DNA of 64,000 bases from Nematostella vectensis (GCF_932526225.1 NC_064037.1:17150471-17214470), one strand, 5' to 3'; positions 8,771 to 21,293 are shown, counted from the first letter of the stretch. Numbers and translations: made by a program. Notes: a model not told the origin generated them from the sequence alone.

Positions 8771-11518
8771 TTTGGCAAAAGATATATGGGATAAATAAAA
8801 GTAATTCATGGGGAAAAGAATGGGGAGGGAAATAGCTCGATAAACACTTTATAAACTCCTCCTTTTTAGCCATTGTCTCAGAAAACAAATTGAACTGACC
8901 TAGAACACGCTTGGATGTATTGTTGCTGCACACTCGACTAAAATTATTTTGTTTAAATACCGTTTTTTGCGGAGTTCACTGTATCCACATGTCATTAAAG
9001 ACCTTTAGATACCCCGATTTTAGAACCCGTGTACGTGTAGCGCCATCCTGAATTCATTAAATGATGACGTCATTGCGATCTACCCGTAAAAGCTACTCGT
9101 TTTTACGGTGTAGCAATTGGTCAACACGTAAGTTATCTACGGGTAGATATGAACCAACGGGTAAGGTTTTTTTTATTTCGCTTTCTTGTTACATGGCAAA
9201 CTGCAACCCTTATAACAGTGCTTTGCTTCAGGTATGTTACATATGTCAATGTAGGCGAGGGAGGGTAGAGTCATCAGTACAAATTAAATTAAACATGTAC
9301 TTGGCTTATTAATTTTGTTAATGTAAATCGTTTTTACCAATATAAATTATTTTTTTCAATTTGGTTGGAGAATAAATGGCATTTTCTGAAATTTATTTCA
9401 CACTTTTATAAATGAGTTCGTAAGTAATGGTTTTATTTTTGTAATTGTATAACTCGATAAACGATATCACTCTGACTACGCATGCGCAGTAAAGCATAAC
9501 TACCTCATTTTATATATATTTTTACTCCGGCATTTTTATACTCGAATTAACGAAACTCTTAAAGCTATCAAACTTGAATCAAACTCATTTCCCGGTATAA
9601 CTCGAACTTTTAATGCTCGATCGAGTCGTTTGTATTATTCATGCTACAACTGCAAACCCAACCTCAACCTCGTCTACAGGATTCCCATTTCCACAGGTAG
9701 ACCACACTAGAGTATTTACCGAATATAATATGGCCGACAGATTGGTGAAATGAGGCATGGAATCTGAAAGTGAACGGCCGTTATTATTACTCCCATTCCC
9801 AAGTTTGAGCGTATAACGCCACTCCCGACTGAATTATTCTGGCAAACTTCCCTGGCAGCTTCGGTAAACAGCAAAGCGACGCATGAAATTCGTAACACAA
9901 TTCGACTTGATTCCAGAACTCCTTTACGAAGTTAAAGTAAGACTTAACCGGAATATCTATTGATCCTAATAACACTGACATTACTTTGTGATTCAGGCTC
10001 ACCAAAAACTTGACTCTGCCAACACGACTATTTGGGTTTTTGGATTGGCCTCAAAAGGGTAAATTTTAGAAACTAAAGAGAGCATCACACCTGCTTGAGC
10101 TACTCAAATGGATAGTGGGTGTGACACTGTCAAAAAAGGGAGAATTACAGATCACGTAAAAAAATATTATAAAAAAACATTCGCTATTTTTTACTGTAAT
10201 TATAAAGAAAACAAAAACTATCTACAGTTATAGTAAAAAAATTTATGGTAATTGTGAGGATATTTGTTAAAAATAGTTGGCATGCATGGTTGTGAAAATA
10301 ACAACACATCTCATAACACAAACTTTTGTGGAGTGCACAATATAAATCATCAGTATGGCACAAACAAGCAATCAATAACTGATGCAATATCGCAAATAGC
10401 TTCTTATACGCACTGCGTACCTATGTTTTATTGTAGTATGGGAACACGAGGTTTGCAAGCAACTGATCTCGTGGCTATTAAGGTTTTTGCTATATGACAA
10501 AACACATGAATCGGTGGCGGTTTCTTCAGCTTGTGCTGCCTCAACTCGACAACCATAATGAGGACGTCCTTAGCAATATGTTGTTTGTTTGTGTGATTAC
10601 ATTGACCCACCTCAAAAATTAGATTGACTACGCGGTATTCCAAAACGAAAAAGTGATATTGGCTAGCCTTGATAGCGCGAAGTATCTACCTCAAACAACA
10701 ATCATTGTCAACCTAAAATCCCTTCAGTTCTCCGAAGGTCTAAAGCGACGGTGTACAACGGAAAAATTGCACAACATGCTGAAATCAGCAGGGGGGAAGC
10801 TCCTGTTTGACACAGTCGGATAACGAGGAGATTCCTTACAAGAAGACACCTTCACGGAAAAACAGTCATCAAACCAGCTCTAGATCACTGATTGTAAGAT
10901 TTGCCGCTCCAAAGAAAACGCATAATTAGTTGTTCTCTTCACAAACCCCTTTCCCTTTTTACCGTTCAAAAAGACAAACCATTTAATGTTTTATTTGTAT
11001 ATCGCCTAGAGGGGATTACTTTGATATCAACCAGCCTGTTGCTGAGAAGCTGTCAAATACATATGAGAAGGGGTTGAGCAATTACCTTCGCTTGGGAATT
11101 CTGCTTGTAGCAGAGCACCGTCCTTGTCTTCTGCTCCACCTCCAACAGACTACAAGTGCTCGATCTGTGGCAGTTTTTCCTAGCTCATATCAGATTGATC
11201 AGTTTAGCCAAACACACCGGTTGGTCATCATCAACAACAACAACAAGGTATTGCACAGTCTTGGATATGATAGAGGAAATATAGCACAGCATAAAATTGA
11301 AGGATCATAGATGGGGAACTGAATGTTACCATGAAGTAAAAAAGGTGTTTGGGATTACGTGAGCGTTGATCCTGTGTTGATGGCCCTGTCATTGACAGGG
11401 CATATAAACACTTCTCTGCACGCAAGCTGACCTCTTTGCTCGTGTTAAGCACAGTGATAGAAAATCGTTTTGACTACTGATCTTACAGACAAGTTAAAAT
11501 CTTAATTTTATCGTGAAT
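8771..11518. other. AT-rich intergenic sequence, no gene recognised
   Basis: Only short open frames without recognisable domains are present on either strand (for example 9787-10005 on the - strand and 11074-11310 on the + strand). A CAA microsatellite lies at about 11231-11248, and a small hairpin (GGCCCTGTCATTGACAGGGC) at about 11382. I see no supported gene or element in these 2.7 kb. Confidence 0.4.
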
Positions 11519-11760
11519 ATGGACCAATCCCGTATTATATTGCTTGGTCATTCCTTTATCCGCCGTCTCAATGATTTCTTATAGGACGAGAGTCCTGAGA
11601 TACGAGCTAAACTTTATGATTTAGGCTGGGTTCGTTTATATGGTATCGGCGGTTGGACAATAGACAAATGTATTCTTAGTGATCTAAATTTTGTCCGTTG
11701 AGGACGAACGATCCCTGACATATTCAGGGATTTATTGCTTAACCAACTTCTGTTTAATTT
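11519..11760 (+). pseudogene. SGNH-hydrolase-like fragment of a YR element
   Basis: The frame opens at ATG 11519 with the motif ILLGHSFIRRL, which matches the N-terminal nucleophile block (GxS) of SGNH/GDSL hydrolases, and continues with GWVRLYGIGGWTIDK. There is a TAG at 11582-11584, a TGA near 11700, and a likely frameshift into PDI. SGNH domains occur in Ngaro-type tyrosine-recombinase retroelements, and a tyrosine recombinase relic follows 640 bp downstream. Both may come from one element, but no reverse transcriptase is visible between them. Recognition rests on one motif. Confidence 0.4.
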
Positions 11761-11769
11761 GAACTTGTC

Positions 11770-12403
11770 CTGCCTAGCGTGCTTGCAGCTGTGGTGGGGC
11801 TTGCCAGATGGTGTGGCTGGTGGCGTAAATTCGCCCCACCATTTCTCGGTTTTAATTTCAATTGGTGTGATCTCTGAAAAAATTTGTATACATTTAATTA
11901 TTTAGTGATTAGAAATTAAAGCCACAATTATCCAAAACAATAAACCCTGTGTCACTTTATATCGTGTTTACACTGCTCGCACGCTACGCTCCCTTGTGTT
12001 AGATATTCATTACAAGTTCATAGTTTGTTAATTAGTACTTTGATTCCCGGCATAAATGTTCTTTTTTATATATTTTTTTTAGATTGGCTTCTTTAGGGGA
12101 TAAGGTATTTTTTCTGTTTTTATTGTTAGTAAAGTTCCATTGTATTTGTTTTGTTTGTATTTTCAAGTTGGTGATGTACGCTTCATTCGTTAGTTCAATC
12201 ATAAACATTCCCTTTTGTAGAGCATACTGATATCTATGCCTTGGATGGGCTAGTAAAGTTTGTGAGACGGATGCGCAGTTTGCCCCAGATGGGCTTTTGT
12301 ATTTATACTGTGTTTTCTAAATAAATTAATTTAGTAAGGCAATCTTGGTTATTCTATCTATTCTGGGTTTATGTTTGTTTGTTTTTTCCTATTCTCCACG
12401 CAG
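11770..12403. other. Spacer between SGNH and recombinase relics
   Basis: The stretch is AT-rich with no convincing coding segment. It ends with the pyrimidine-rich acceptor-like TTTTTTCCTATTCTCCACGCAG directly before the recombinase frame, so the part near 12360-12403 may be the 3' end of an intron. Confidence 0.35.
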
Positions 12404-12944
12404 TAGATAAAGTACAACAGACTGTTTTATGTTCAAAATCTGATGGAACTGTCAAGACCTATTTAGGAGGTTTCAATCGTTGTATGCGCTGGGCGACTAA
12501 CAATCATTTAAGTCATTTTCCTGCTAACCCATTCTATGTTGCAGTTTATCTTCAGTACTTATTGGAATCAGAACAAAGCCCTTCGCCCATCTTGAATGCA
12601 GTTTATTCAATTGACTGGGCGCACACCCTAGAGGGGGCTACTAAAAATCTTGGATCATGCTATCATTAAGGCGATGTTCGATGCTTCCAAAAGAATGCTG
12701 AGAAAGCCGGGTTTTCTTTTGTTCAGTGAAATTAGTATTAGATGTTGTGATGTTAAATTGTTCCCATCGTATGTGTTCATCTTTAAAGTATCTTCTAACA
12801 CTGATCAACTACGCGATGGAGCCTGGGTGACAATTGCTGAATTGGTGACATGCCCGGTAGCTGCCCTGCAGAAATACATAGCATTCGCTGACTTGAACCT
12901 GGACAATGATCTGCCTTTGTTCCGTGCTCTAGCTGGACCATCTT
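12404..12944 (+). pseudogene. Tyrosine recombinase, N-terminal part (split by hAT)
   Basis: The first frame (12404-12667) encodes a SAM-like core-binding domain (VQQTVLCSKSDGTVKTYLGG...WATNN...YLQYLLES). A shifted frame (12650-12944) continues with IIKAMFDASKRMLRKP and the start of the catalytic domain (KTDQ-like NTDQLRDGAWVTIAE, then CPVAALQKYIAFADL and PLFRAL). Part of the fold around the first catalytic Arg is missing. The frame ends exactly at the left end of a hAT transposon, and the missing C-terminus is found 9 kb downstream at 21884. The family is that of DIRS/Ngaro/Crypton-type tyrosine recombinases. Confidence 0.7.
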
Positions 12945-13489
12945 AGGGCTCGAAATAGCGGCCTGCCACTTGCCATATGCCAGGCCAAATTTAGCACGTG
13001 CAGGCCAAAAAAATATGGCCTGCCAAAAGCAAATGGCAGGCCAAAAATACCATGTATTTGCAATGAATTCCGAATCGATTGTCACAATTAAAATGAAAAT
13101 AACTGAATTAAAGTTGGAAGTATTACGGATTTAGAAAGCGTTGTTTCTACGCTCATCTTTGTGGAATTAGAAGTAATCGATGTTTGATTGAATTTGGACA
13201 GCGGCCCTGCTAAACAATACCACAAACACAAAATGTGCCACAAGTTATAGTCGTTGTATCGCCAAACAAATCGCTTTGCACATCAAATTTGAACAGTGGA
13301 TTGTTGGGATCCCTGTGTAGACTGCGGCAGGGCTTGCAATATTTGGTAATACACCTGAAAGACTGCGGCACACTGCGTCAGTATGTATTTCCATATTTAT
13401 TTGGTATCTTGGTATCGCTATTTTTGTTAAACATGCACACAAAGCAGAAATAATATGGCGTCGAGCAACAACAAAATGGTTAGAAGAAC

Positions 13490-14365
13490 AAATTAGTCTA
13501 CACTTCTCTCCTGGGGATACAATGATTGGCTCGAGATTTCAGAATCTGAGACTCGAGATGGAAGTACGTTTGTGACAAAGATACGATGCAAAATCTGTTT
13601 GAAACACGAGTCGAAATGGCGCAACGGAACTACAACAGTGCATGGTGCTGTGGTACGTCCAACACTAAGAAAGATACTGTAACAACCCATCTCAACAGTG
13701 ACTCACACAAATTGGCTAAGAGACTAGAACAAGAGGAAGAGTTTACGAAGACACCCTTCATATGCTGCAACAACGATCGGCAGAGCAATTTACAAGCTAA
13801 ACAACACAGAGAGGGAAAGGCTTTCTAAATTGTTAGAAATTGCATATGTCATTGCAAAAGAAGAACTTCCATTTACAAAGTTTGTTGCAATTGCTCAATT
13901 GGAAAAAAAACATGGAGTTGATTTGGGAGTTACCTACCTGAACGATCATGCATGTGCAGAGTTTATTGACTCCATTGCAGAGGTGTACGAAGACGAGTTA
14001 AACCAGGTTTGTTATCCATTATACATGTATGAGATGATATTGCTGATGCCATCTCTCAGTAGTTTAGTTTGTTTGTTAATAATTTCCTTAAATAATAACG
14101 TTTTTTATTAAAGAAAATCTAGAAAACATCTTTCAAGCAAACAAATCATATGTAAGCTTATTGTCATTTTTTGTAGTTGCTGCAAAAGAAAGTCCACTAC
14201 ATTTCAATTTTAGTTGATGGCAGCACAGATTCGAGTAATGCAGAGAAAGAACTAATTTACATCTTATATCTGGATCCTGAGACGGGAAAACCAAAGCTCA
14301 GATTTTTTTTACTTAGACAGGTTGACCATGCTACAGCCGAAGGATTAGTGTACTTAGCATCTTTA
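13490..14365 (+). pseudogene. hAT transposase, N-terminal part (ZNF862-like)
   Basis: The sequence shows a zinc-finger start (KIRCKICLKHES), then after a frameshift GTSNTKKDTVTTHLNSDSH, which is typical of BED-finger hAT proteins. The frame from about 13770 runs through LLEIAYVIAKEELPFTKF to DELNQ at 14006. A consensus-like intron (14007-14176) is followed by SILVDGSTDSSNAEKE, the first catalytic Asp block of the hAT RNase-H fold. Similarity stops near 14365, where the sequence becomes inverted. The closest relatives I recognise are ZNF862/C17orf113-like domesticated hATs. Confidence 0.7.
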
Positions 14366-14384
14366 AGCCCTGTTGTTGCAACTA

Positions 14385-15122
14385 ATTCACTTACATCATC
14401 CATTCACTTTCGATCTTCATCACATTACATCCATTTGCATTCAGGATTCCCTGGAACCTTTTCACAAGAAGCCTCAACTCCTTTAAACCATGTGTTGAGG
14501 ATTTGTCTGCTTCAGCTTGTGGATAAAGTTAAGTGTCTAGCACTTTAACAAGTGCGTTGAACACACTGTCGGACTTGTCAAATCTTTCAGTGAAACAGTC
14601 AAGAATACTGCATAGGATTTCATTGTTTGCATGCTGAAGACTTGTTTTGGCCTGGTCAGCATAGGTCAGTTTAACTTCCTGATACAAATTATCAGAAGTG
14701 TCAATCTGATCAATAAATCTCTTGACACGACCAGTGGAAAAAATAAGTTCGCTTGAGGCAATTAGCTTTTCCATGATTCTGAAAAAGTGTTTCAGCCCTT
14801 GAACTGCACCTACAACATCTATAGTTTCATGCTGAAAATGGAGACTGAGCTCAGCTGCTGGTGTTAACACCTGTAAAAACATATTCCACATACAATAGAT
14901 ACTTGGCATTCCTGTATTTATTATACATTCCCTTGAACTTTGCCCTCTCTGTGCTTTTGTATGTAGTATCTTCACTGAGATGGCTGAGGTGAGAAGACCA
15001 TAGTTCTTGCTTATCCAGTTTAATGCCCGTATTTTATGTTCCAACCACCTAGTACCCTGAGCTTTGACTGGAGGAGATACTTCCATTTTCAAAGCTTCCC
15101 CTAACCCTTTGAGCTGCTTCAT
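14385..15122 (-). pseudogene. hAT transposase, middle part (inverted)
   Basis: A 198-codon frame (15122-14529) reads LGEALKMEVSPPVKAQGTRWLEHKIRAL, then an alpha-helical stretch, then FTERFDKSDSVFNALVKVLD. This is the region between the second and third catalytic blocks of the same ZNF862-like hAT family, but it lies on the opposite strand from the parts on either side. Weaker similarity continues to about 14385 with stops. The simplest reading is an inversion inside the hAT element before or after the ISL2EU insertion at 15142. Confidence 0.65.
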
Positions 15123-15294
15123 CTTCTTTGGGCTGTTTTTGTATTCTTAACTTTCACGTGACGTCACAGCCATATCCAATTACCATGTCCGCCATTACTG
15201 TGCCCCTCAGCAGTAAGGAAATGTATGTAAAGTTATGTCATTTCTGTAGTGTTTTCTAATTTTCTCGTCAAAAAGTCCTTTTTTAGACCCGCAA

Positions 15295-18001
15295 ATGTCA
15301 GTACCAGTATTGTCGAAATATGCTACATCACTAGAGGGTAATATAAAGAATCGTTACATCCAGAAAATTGAAAAAATCGGCATCGATCCAGCTACTATTC
15401 CCGATGAAGAACTGAATCCTGAGTGTTTACCGCCAATAGAGCAGTCGGACTTGTTTAGTTTCTTGGTTTTGGAAACAAGTCATTATACTAACGACCAGTT
15501 CAAGAACTATAAAAGTCTTGAAGCATACAACCAAGTGGTTTCTGGGTTTGTAGCATCCGTGAAGGGAAGAATTGTTTCTGACAAGTATGTAGTCGTAGCC
15601 AAAGTTCGCCATTCCCAACGAATGAATGATCCTCTCGTCGATATCTGGCTCATTACAGGAAAGGATGGAAGAATTTTCTCCGCTCATTGCCTGGGCTGTA
15701 AGGCAGGACTAGCGGAATCGTGTTCACACATTGCCAGTGTCTTATTTTATATCGAATGCTGGACTCGAATCAACGGAAAGCTGGCTTGTACGCAAGTAAA
15801 ATGCTCATGGCTCCTTCCAACTTATGTAAGTAATGTGGCCTATGCTAGGGCAAAAGAAATCGATTTTTCTTCTGCTAAAAAGTTAAAAGAAAAACTTGAC
15901 GATAACATTGAATCTTTTAATGAATATTCTCAATCTCGAACTGTTGGAGACGCAACGAACAAGATCACGACCCGGAGCGGAGGATGTGTCGGAGTTTTAC
16001 AAAAAGCTGAATCAGTGTGAAACAAAAGCTTCAATATTAAGTTTGATCGACCCATATGCCAATCAATTTATTTCAAAAAGCAGAAACATTCCAGTTTTAA
16101 CAGATCTTTACGAATCAAATAATTTAGATCTGAAATACCCCGAACTTTTACGGAAATATTTAGAAGTTAAGATAAACATTTCAGACGAAGAGATTGACAT
16201 CGTCGAACAGGACACGCGCACTCAAGCTAAAAGTCCAGGATTTTTTAGGCATCGTGCTGGCAGAATTGGAGCCTCTGTCTGTGGTGCTGTGTTCCATGGA
16301 AATCTTGCACAGCCTTCTCAAAATCTAATTTAGTCTATCTGCTATCCGCATCTATTTAAAATAAACAACAAGGCAACCAAACATGGTTGTAAATACGAGG
16401 AACAAGCTATCAAAAGTTATGAACACCACATGAAATCGCTACACACCAACTTTCAAATTAAAAGATGTGGACTTTTCATAAACAAAGACTTTCCTTTTAT
16501 ACATGCTACACCAGATTTTCTAATATCGTGTGACTGCTGTGGATTGGGCTGCGGGGAAGTTAAATGCCCCATTTCCGTCACAAATGGTAACTTCAACGAA
16601 TACAGCCTGAAAGCAAGCTCTTGCCTCGAAAATGTGAATGGAGTATTAAAGTTAAAGAAATCCCACAACTATTACTATCAGGTACAGCAGCAGCTATTTA
16701 CATTGCCTGATCGAAAGTATTGTGACTTTGTTGTTTTTGCCATTGATTCTGATGGGAACTCACATGTTTTATGTGATCGAATCAACCCTGACCCATCCCA
16801 CTCAAGCGGTGTTATGAAAAAGATCGAAACATTTTGGAGAATTTGCATTCTTCCAGAAATGCTTGGAAGATGGTACACCAGACGGTGTGATCTACCTGAA
16901 AGCAAACTCATTGATAATGTCATATGTTTTTGTAGGGGACAGCCTAATGATGACATTGTATCCTGTACCAATGCTGACTGTCCATATGGACAATTCCATA
17001 CTAAATGCCTTTCTTTACATAATGTGAAAATGCCAAAGCAATGGTACTGCCCTCACTGCTGTAAACTACCACAGCTCAAAAAACGGGCAAAGGCTAAAGT
17101 TGCACCATCTCAGGTAAACCAGGCTGCTATGTTAAAAACTACAATTTGTATCTGTAATGAAAAGGCAACCATGACTGATAGACTCATTGAGTGCCACAAT
17201 GTAAACTGCAGCAATGGAAATTTCTTCCATCTGAAATGCTTGGGGTTGAAAAGAATGCCTAACAATTCCAAGACAACATGGCTATGTAATATCTGCCGAG
17301 GAAAAAAGGGCAACACAATGCCTTGTGATAAACCTACCACTTCTACTTCTACAACACCTATTACAAATCCTAAATCACCTGCAACAACATCAAACTTATC
17401 AGATGATGATGATAGTGAAGATGAAATAGAAATTACAAAAGTGTCAACTAGTTCTGGTTCTGTTAACAAGTATGCTATTCTGGCTAATTTAAACAATGCA
17501 GATTATGACATCATTAGTGATCCTGCTGGATGGCTTACTAGTGACATTATCCAATATGCTCAAGTCCTGATAAAAGAAGTTAACCCAGCAATTGAGGGCT
17601 TACAACGACCAACTCTTGGAAGAGTCAGAAACTTTGATGTAGTGTCTAGTGAATTTATTCAGATTCTACACACTGGAAGTGATCACTGGGTCTGTGTTAG
17701 CTCACTGGGCTGTCCACCTGGATATGTTCACCTGTATGATAGTTTATATCATGATGTTATAAGTCAAGAAATAGAGGAACAAACCAATGACCTCCTAGGT
17801 GGAAGTTTGATTAGTTTAGATTTTGTACCCGTCCAGCAACAGAGCAATGGTAGTGACTGTGGGTTTTTTTCTATTGCATTTGCCACATGTTTAGCTTTTG
17901 CTACTAATCCAAGTCACTTTACTTTTGACATTCCCAAAATGCGCTCACACTTATTATCATGTCTCAAAGATGAGACAATTAGCATGTTTCCATCCTTCTA
18001 A
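15295..18001 (+). pseudogene. SWIM-YqaJ exonuclease-PHD-PHD-Ulp1 protease protein of ISL2EU
   Basis: The ATG at 15295 opens about 240 codons with a SWIM-like zinc motif (HCLGCKAGLAESCSH). A frameshift near 15940-15965 leads to the exonuclease frame (DVSEFYKKL, then FFRHRAGRIGASV). One in-frame TAG at 16331-16333 follows, after which the same frame runs to 18001. YqaJ/lambda-exonuclease residues are visible as ATPDFLI and GEVKCP. Two PHD fingers (C4HC3; starting CFCRGQPNDD and CICNEKATMT) and an acidic linker come next. The C-terminus is a C48/Ulp1-like protease with DHWV, YDSL and QQSNGSDCGFF supplying His, Asp, Gln and Cys. ISL2EU elements are known to pair a transposase with a YqaJ protein. 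One stop and one frameshift disable this copy. Confidence 0.8.
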
Positions 18002-19456
18002 TTTCTTGATAAATTTTGTAATTAGAGTGCAAACAATGCAGCCATTGAGCTATCCACAAAACCTGTCTAGTAATACTAAATAGTGCGATCTGTTGTTTAC
18101 TATCCTTAATTAGCACTATTCTGCAATATTTAATCCTTTTTATTTTGCAGTTAAATTGTTTTCAATCTAAATGCAGTAAAAATCACTGAATTTTGTAAAT
18201 AACAAAACATATTTGCATATCCATTGGTGTAAAATAATGTGAAATCATTCACAATGATACATAAAATTTACAATAATTTGCCATAGAATTTACCAGAGAT
18301 ATGAATTTAAGCAATATTGTCATGTTTTGAAATAATTTTGCTAAATATTGAAATTATTTTGTTCCTGTTCTTAATATTATATTGACAATGTGCAAGATGA
18401 CTTTAGATATATAAATAATATTTGATTCAAAAATTCAACAATCTTGTTGTTGCTTTTTAGTTTAAAACCAGTCACTATTGAAGAGTGTGTGACGCTGGCC
18501 GCTAGGGCCTAGGTCTTATGTAAGACCGCTGACCGGCTCAGAAGAGAGCAGCCGGCCATCTTGTTTTGAACATTATTCATGTAAGTCCTACGCGTTCATT
18601 TGTTATATCCTAGTTACCGTTATTTGTAATCCTCAGTTTAATTATAATCCTTGATTTATTGTATTGCCATAGGACTTCCTCATCTTTGTCAATAAAACCA
18701 ATTGAACATCGAGGAGTATTTTCTTCAACTATGAGTTTGTTATTTGCCAACTTAGACATGCATTTACATCATAGATTTTTAAATGATTAACACTTGTTTA
18801 CAAAAAAAACTTTTTGTTAACATAACATGTATCTTTGCTGTTTTAGATCACCTGATAAGCAGCTAAATAATTTTGTCCAATAGCGCGATAACACTTAAAC
18901 CATGAAATAACTAAAATATGTCTACTATTAACTATAGAGACAAATAGTAGCAAAATCCTTTGTTTTCTATTGCTTAATTAGTACTATTTGTACTTTTTAG
19001 TTAGTCCTTGTTTCACAGTTTCAGTGCTATTGCTTTAGTTAGAATGATTTACATTAACCTTTGATTAAAGTATGGTGAGTAGCTGTACAAATAAAAGAAC
19101 ACAAATGGACCACTCTATTAATAAATATCAATAATTATTTACAATAGCAACAATGTATATGCTGAAAGTAATCAAGTAGTCCAAAAATGGATTTAGGTAT
19201 TTTGGCCAGAGGTAAGTGGTTGATCTTTAGTCTAGTACATAATTCTTGCACTCCCCTTGTGAAAATATTTTCCAGGATCCTGTAAGATTCTATCGGGATC
19301 CCAAACAGGATTCTGTCCAGGATTAGGATTTACCAAAGTCTTAGAGTCCCACAGGATCTTGATAGGATGATTAAAGATCCAATATCTACTAGGATTCTGG
19401 GAAAGATTTCCACCAGGGTATTGTCTTAGAAAACAATAAAAATTCATTTAAACTAG
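18002..19456. other. Non-coding region between the two convergent ISL2EU genes
   Basis: The region is AT-rich with no domain-bearing frame. At about 18487-18730 a GC-richer block (GACGCTGGCCGCTAGGGCC...AATAAAACCAATTGAACATCG) resembles a solo LTR or 3' end but lacks matching flanks. From about 19270 to 19420 AGGATYC-like words recur (AGGATCC, AGGATTC, AGGATTA), probably in the 3' UTR of the transposase gene. Confidence 0.4.
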
Positions 19457-21073
19457 CTAATCAAATGGTACTATTGATGGGCAAAAATTTACAAGGGCTG
19501 AACAAACTCTTAGAATACGGTCTATTATGGGTACCTGGTTTTCTGTGGGACCGTTCTGATCACAACTCAAGAATTTAGTGGGGAGTGTTCCTTCTAATAT
19601 AGTATATTTCCTTCGTAGTAGACCTATCACTCGCTCCACATGGATCCAAACATTCGCTATGCCTCTTGAACGCTCTACATCTACTGGGTGCAGCTGAGCT
19701 TTTCCTTTGGTGAATGCAGGAATCACTAGCTTTCCTTGCTTCAAACCAACACTCTCAGAAATTGTAAATCCTCTATCTGCAATTATAGTATCTCCTGGTA
19801 TCAATTTTTCTAGGATTCCACAGTTCTCAGTCAGAAATTTATCTGATGTTCTTCCTCCCCAAGCCTCAGAAACAAATGAGATAGTGCCTTGGGGTGTGAT
19901 TCCAATCAAAATCTTAACAGTGTTGTGGTTCTTATATGAAGAAAAGGTCTGAGCTCTGGCCATAAGGTTTGTTGGTTTCTCAATAAAAACTTCGAAACAA
20001 TCAATTATTACAGTAACCTTACGACCAAAGGTGTACTGAAAACACATTGGCATAGTTTTCCACAGCTGTTCCCTTGCAGGCCAATGAATAAAGCAAGACA
20101 GCCTCGAGTCCATTGCATGTATCCATGAGGTGAATATCCTTGACACACTTGTTAAGGACACCTCAAAACGGTATGCGAAGTCTTGAAATGGTACATTTAA
20201 CCGTAACTTCATCAAAACAATGATAAATTCTTGAAAGCTGTTCAAGCTGGTTAAATCTGATCGTCGTGATACGTACGGGCTAACATGTTCAAACACTACC
20301 ATTAGTATATCAAACGAAGACAATCCAGTGTAAAAACGAACTTTATCTGGAGATTGGAAGAAGTCTTTATCTGGAGCTTGATATACAGAGTTCTTAAACA
20401 AATAATTGAATTCTTGAGTCTGCATTCCTCTATTTCTCCTGCCTTCAGAAACTACTTCAAAGTCCTCCGTTGAAGTGGAACGATCAATCATTTCGTGGAC
20501 GACTGTTTGAATTCCCTTCTCTGTCTCATCGCCGTCAAAATATTCATAACTTGTACTGCCACAAGCTTCGTCAGAATGAGCGTCTAGGCCTGAAACATCT
20601 TCAGTAGATGTGCTAGCAATAGCAAAATCTATGTTTTGCACAGTCAGACCAGTTTGTTCCAGCTCTTTTCTCTTCTTAGCTGCTTCGATTTGTTGACGCT
20701 CGATGCTTCTCTTCCTGCGCTCCTTGGCCCTTTCAGCCTTCAAACTCGCTTCTTCTTTTTGTTTATCGACTGTAGGCTGCTTCGCTTGTGGCTTTCCAAG
20801 GTTTAGAGTTGGCACCCAGTCGATGTGATATCTATCCCAAGAGGCTGCAGCTTTTCCAGTCACAAAATGTAACCCACATACTCGTTCACTGTCGAGGATT
20901 CTCTTCGTCTCTGTATCGCCTCGACTTATTGCTGAAATCCAGCGCCTTCTTCTCTCTCTAGTGAGTTCTTCGTGCTCTTCTCCTTGATTTGATACAATCT
21001 TGGGTATTGTATGAAAGCTAACACGACTTTTTCCGCTTTTAGAAGCACATCCAACCACTATACAATGAACCAT
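19457..21073 (-). CDS. THAP-domain DDE transposase of ISL2EU (intact)
   Basis: This is an uninterrupted 538-residue ORF from ATG 21073. The N-terminus is a THAP zinc finger ([20 protein letters not shown]..., WISAISR, VCGLHF, then the DWVPTLNL end). A charged coiled-coil linker (about 95-145) and an acidic stretch follow. The catalytic half is a DDE_4 (HARBI1/PIF-type) fold with blocks [25 protein letters not shown] and [11 protein letters not shown] supplying the D-D-E residues. It would bind the element ends through THAP and cut them in the nucleus. It reads opposite to the exonuclease gene within the same element. The ORF being open while its partner is broken suggests the element died recently or can be complemented. 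Confidence 0.9.
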   Translation of the reverse strand: MVHCIVVGCASKSGKSRVSFHTIPKIVSNQGEEHEELTRERRRRWISAISRGDTETKRILDSERVCGLHFVTGKAAASWDRYHIDWVPTLNLGKPQAKQPTVDKQKEEASLKAERAKERRKRSIERQQIEAAKKRKELEQTGLTVQNIDFAIASTSTEDVSGLDAHSDEACGSTSYEYFDGDETEKGIQTVVHEMIDRSTSTEDFEVVSEGRRNRGMQTQEFNYLFKNSVYQAPDKDFFQSPDKVRFYTGLSSFDILMVVFEHVSPYVSRRSDLTSLNSFQEFIIVLMKLRLNVPFQDFAYRFEVSLTSVSRIFTSWIHAMDSRLSCFIHWPAREQLWKTMPMCFQYTFGRKVTVIIDCFEVFIEKPTNLMARAQTFSSYKNHNTVKILIGITPQGTISFVSEAWGGRTSDKFLTENCGILEKLIPGDTIIADRGFTISESVGLKQGKLVIPAFTKGKAQLHPVDVERSRGIANVWIHVERVIGLLRRKYTILEGTLPTKFLSCDQNGPTENQVPIIDRILRVCSALVNFCPSIVPFD

Positions 21074-21293
21074 ATTGAGTAAAAGTACTATATATCTCCG
21101 TTTGTTTACGCTTGAGGGGCACAGTAATGGCGGATAGCAACCGTTGTCAAGTGCGGTGTCACGTGGGTGAAAGTCAAGAATAAGTAGTACACTTTAACAA
21201 TCATGTCATTAATATCAGAAAACACTGTTGTTGGCTTTAGAGCATCCGCTATGGCTCAGCAATGTCCTACATCTTGTTGAGATTCTGTAAGTT

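Larger units (their letters stand above)
15144..21181. mobile_element. ISL2EU-type (PIF/Harbinger group) transposon, 6.0 kb
   Basis: Imperfect terminal inverted repeats start TTCTTAACTTTCAC on the left and end GTGAAAGTCAAGAA on the right. A second inverted block (CCGCCATTACTGTGCCCCTCA and its complement) lies 50-70 bp further in. TA flanks each end (15142-15143 and 21182-21183), matching the 2-bp TA/AT duplication known for ISL2EU. The element carries the two expected convergent genes: a YqaJ-type exonuclease protein (+) and a THAP-DDE transposase (-). It sits inside the inverted part of a hAT. Confidence 0.8.

Noticed and set aside
18487-18730. Solo LTR inside the ISL2EU element
   Set aside because: There is an AATAAA and a GC-rich start, but no matching 4-6 bp flanking duplication for TG...CA ends could be found, so I did not annotate it as an element.
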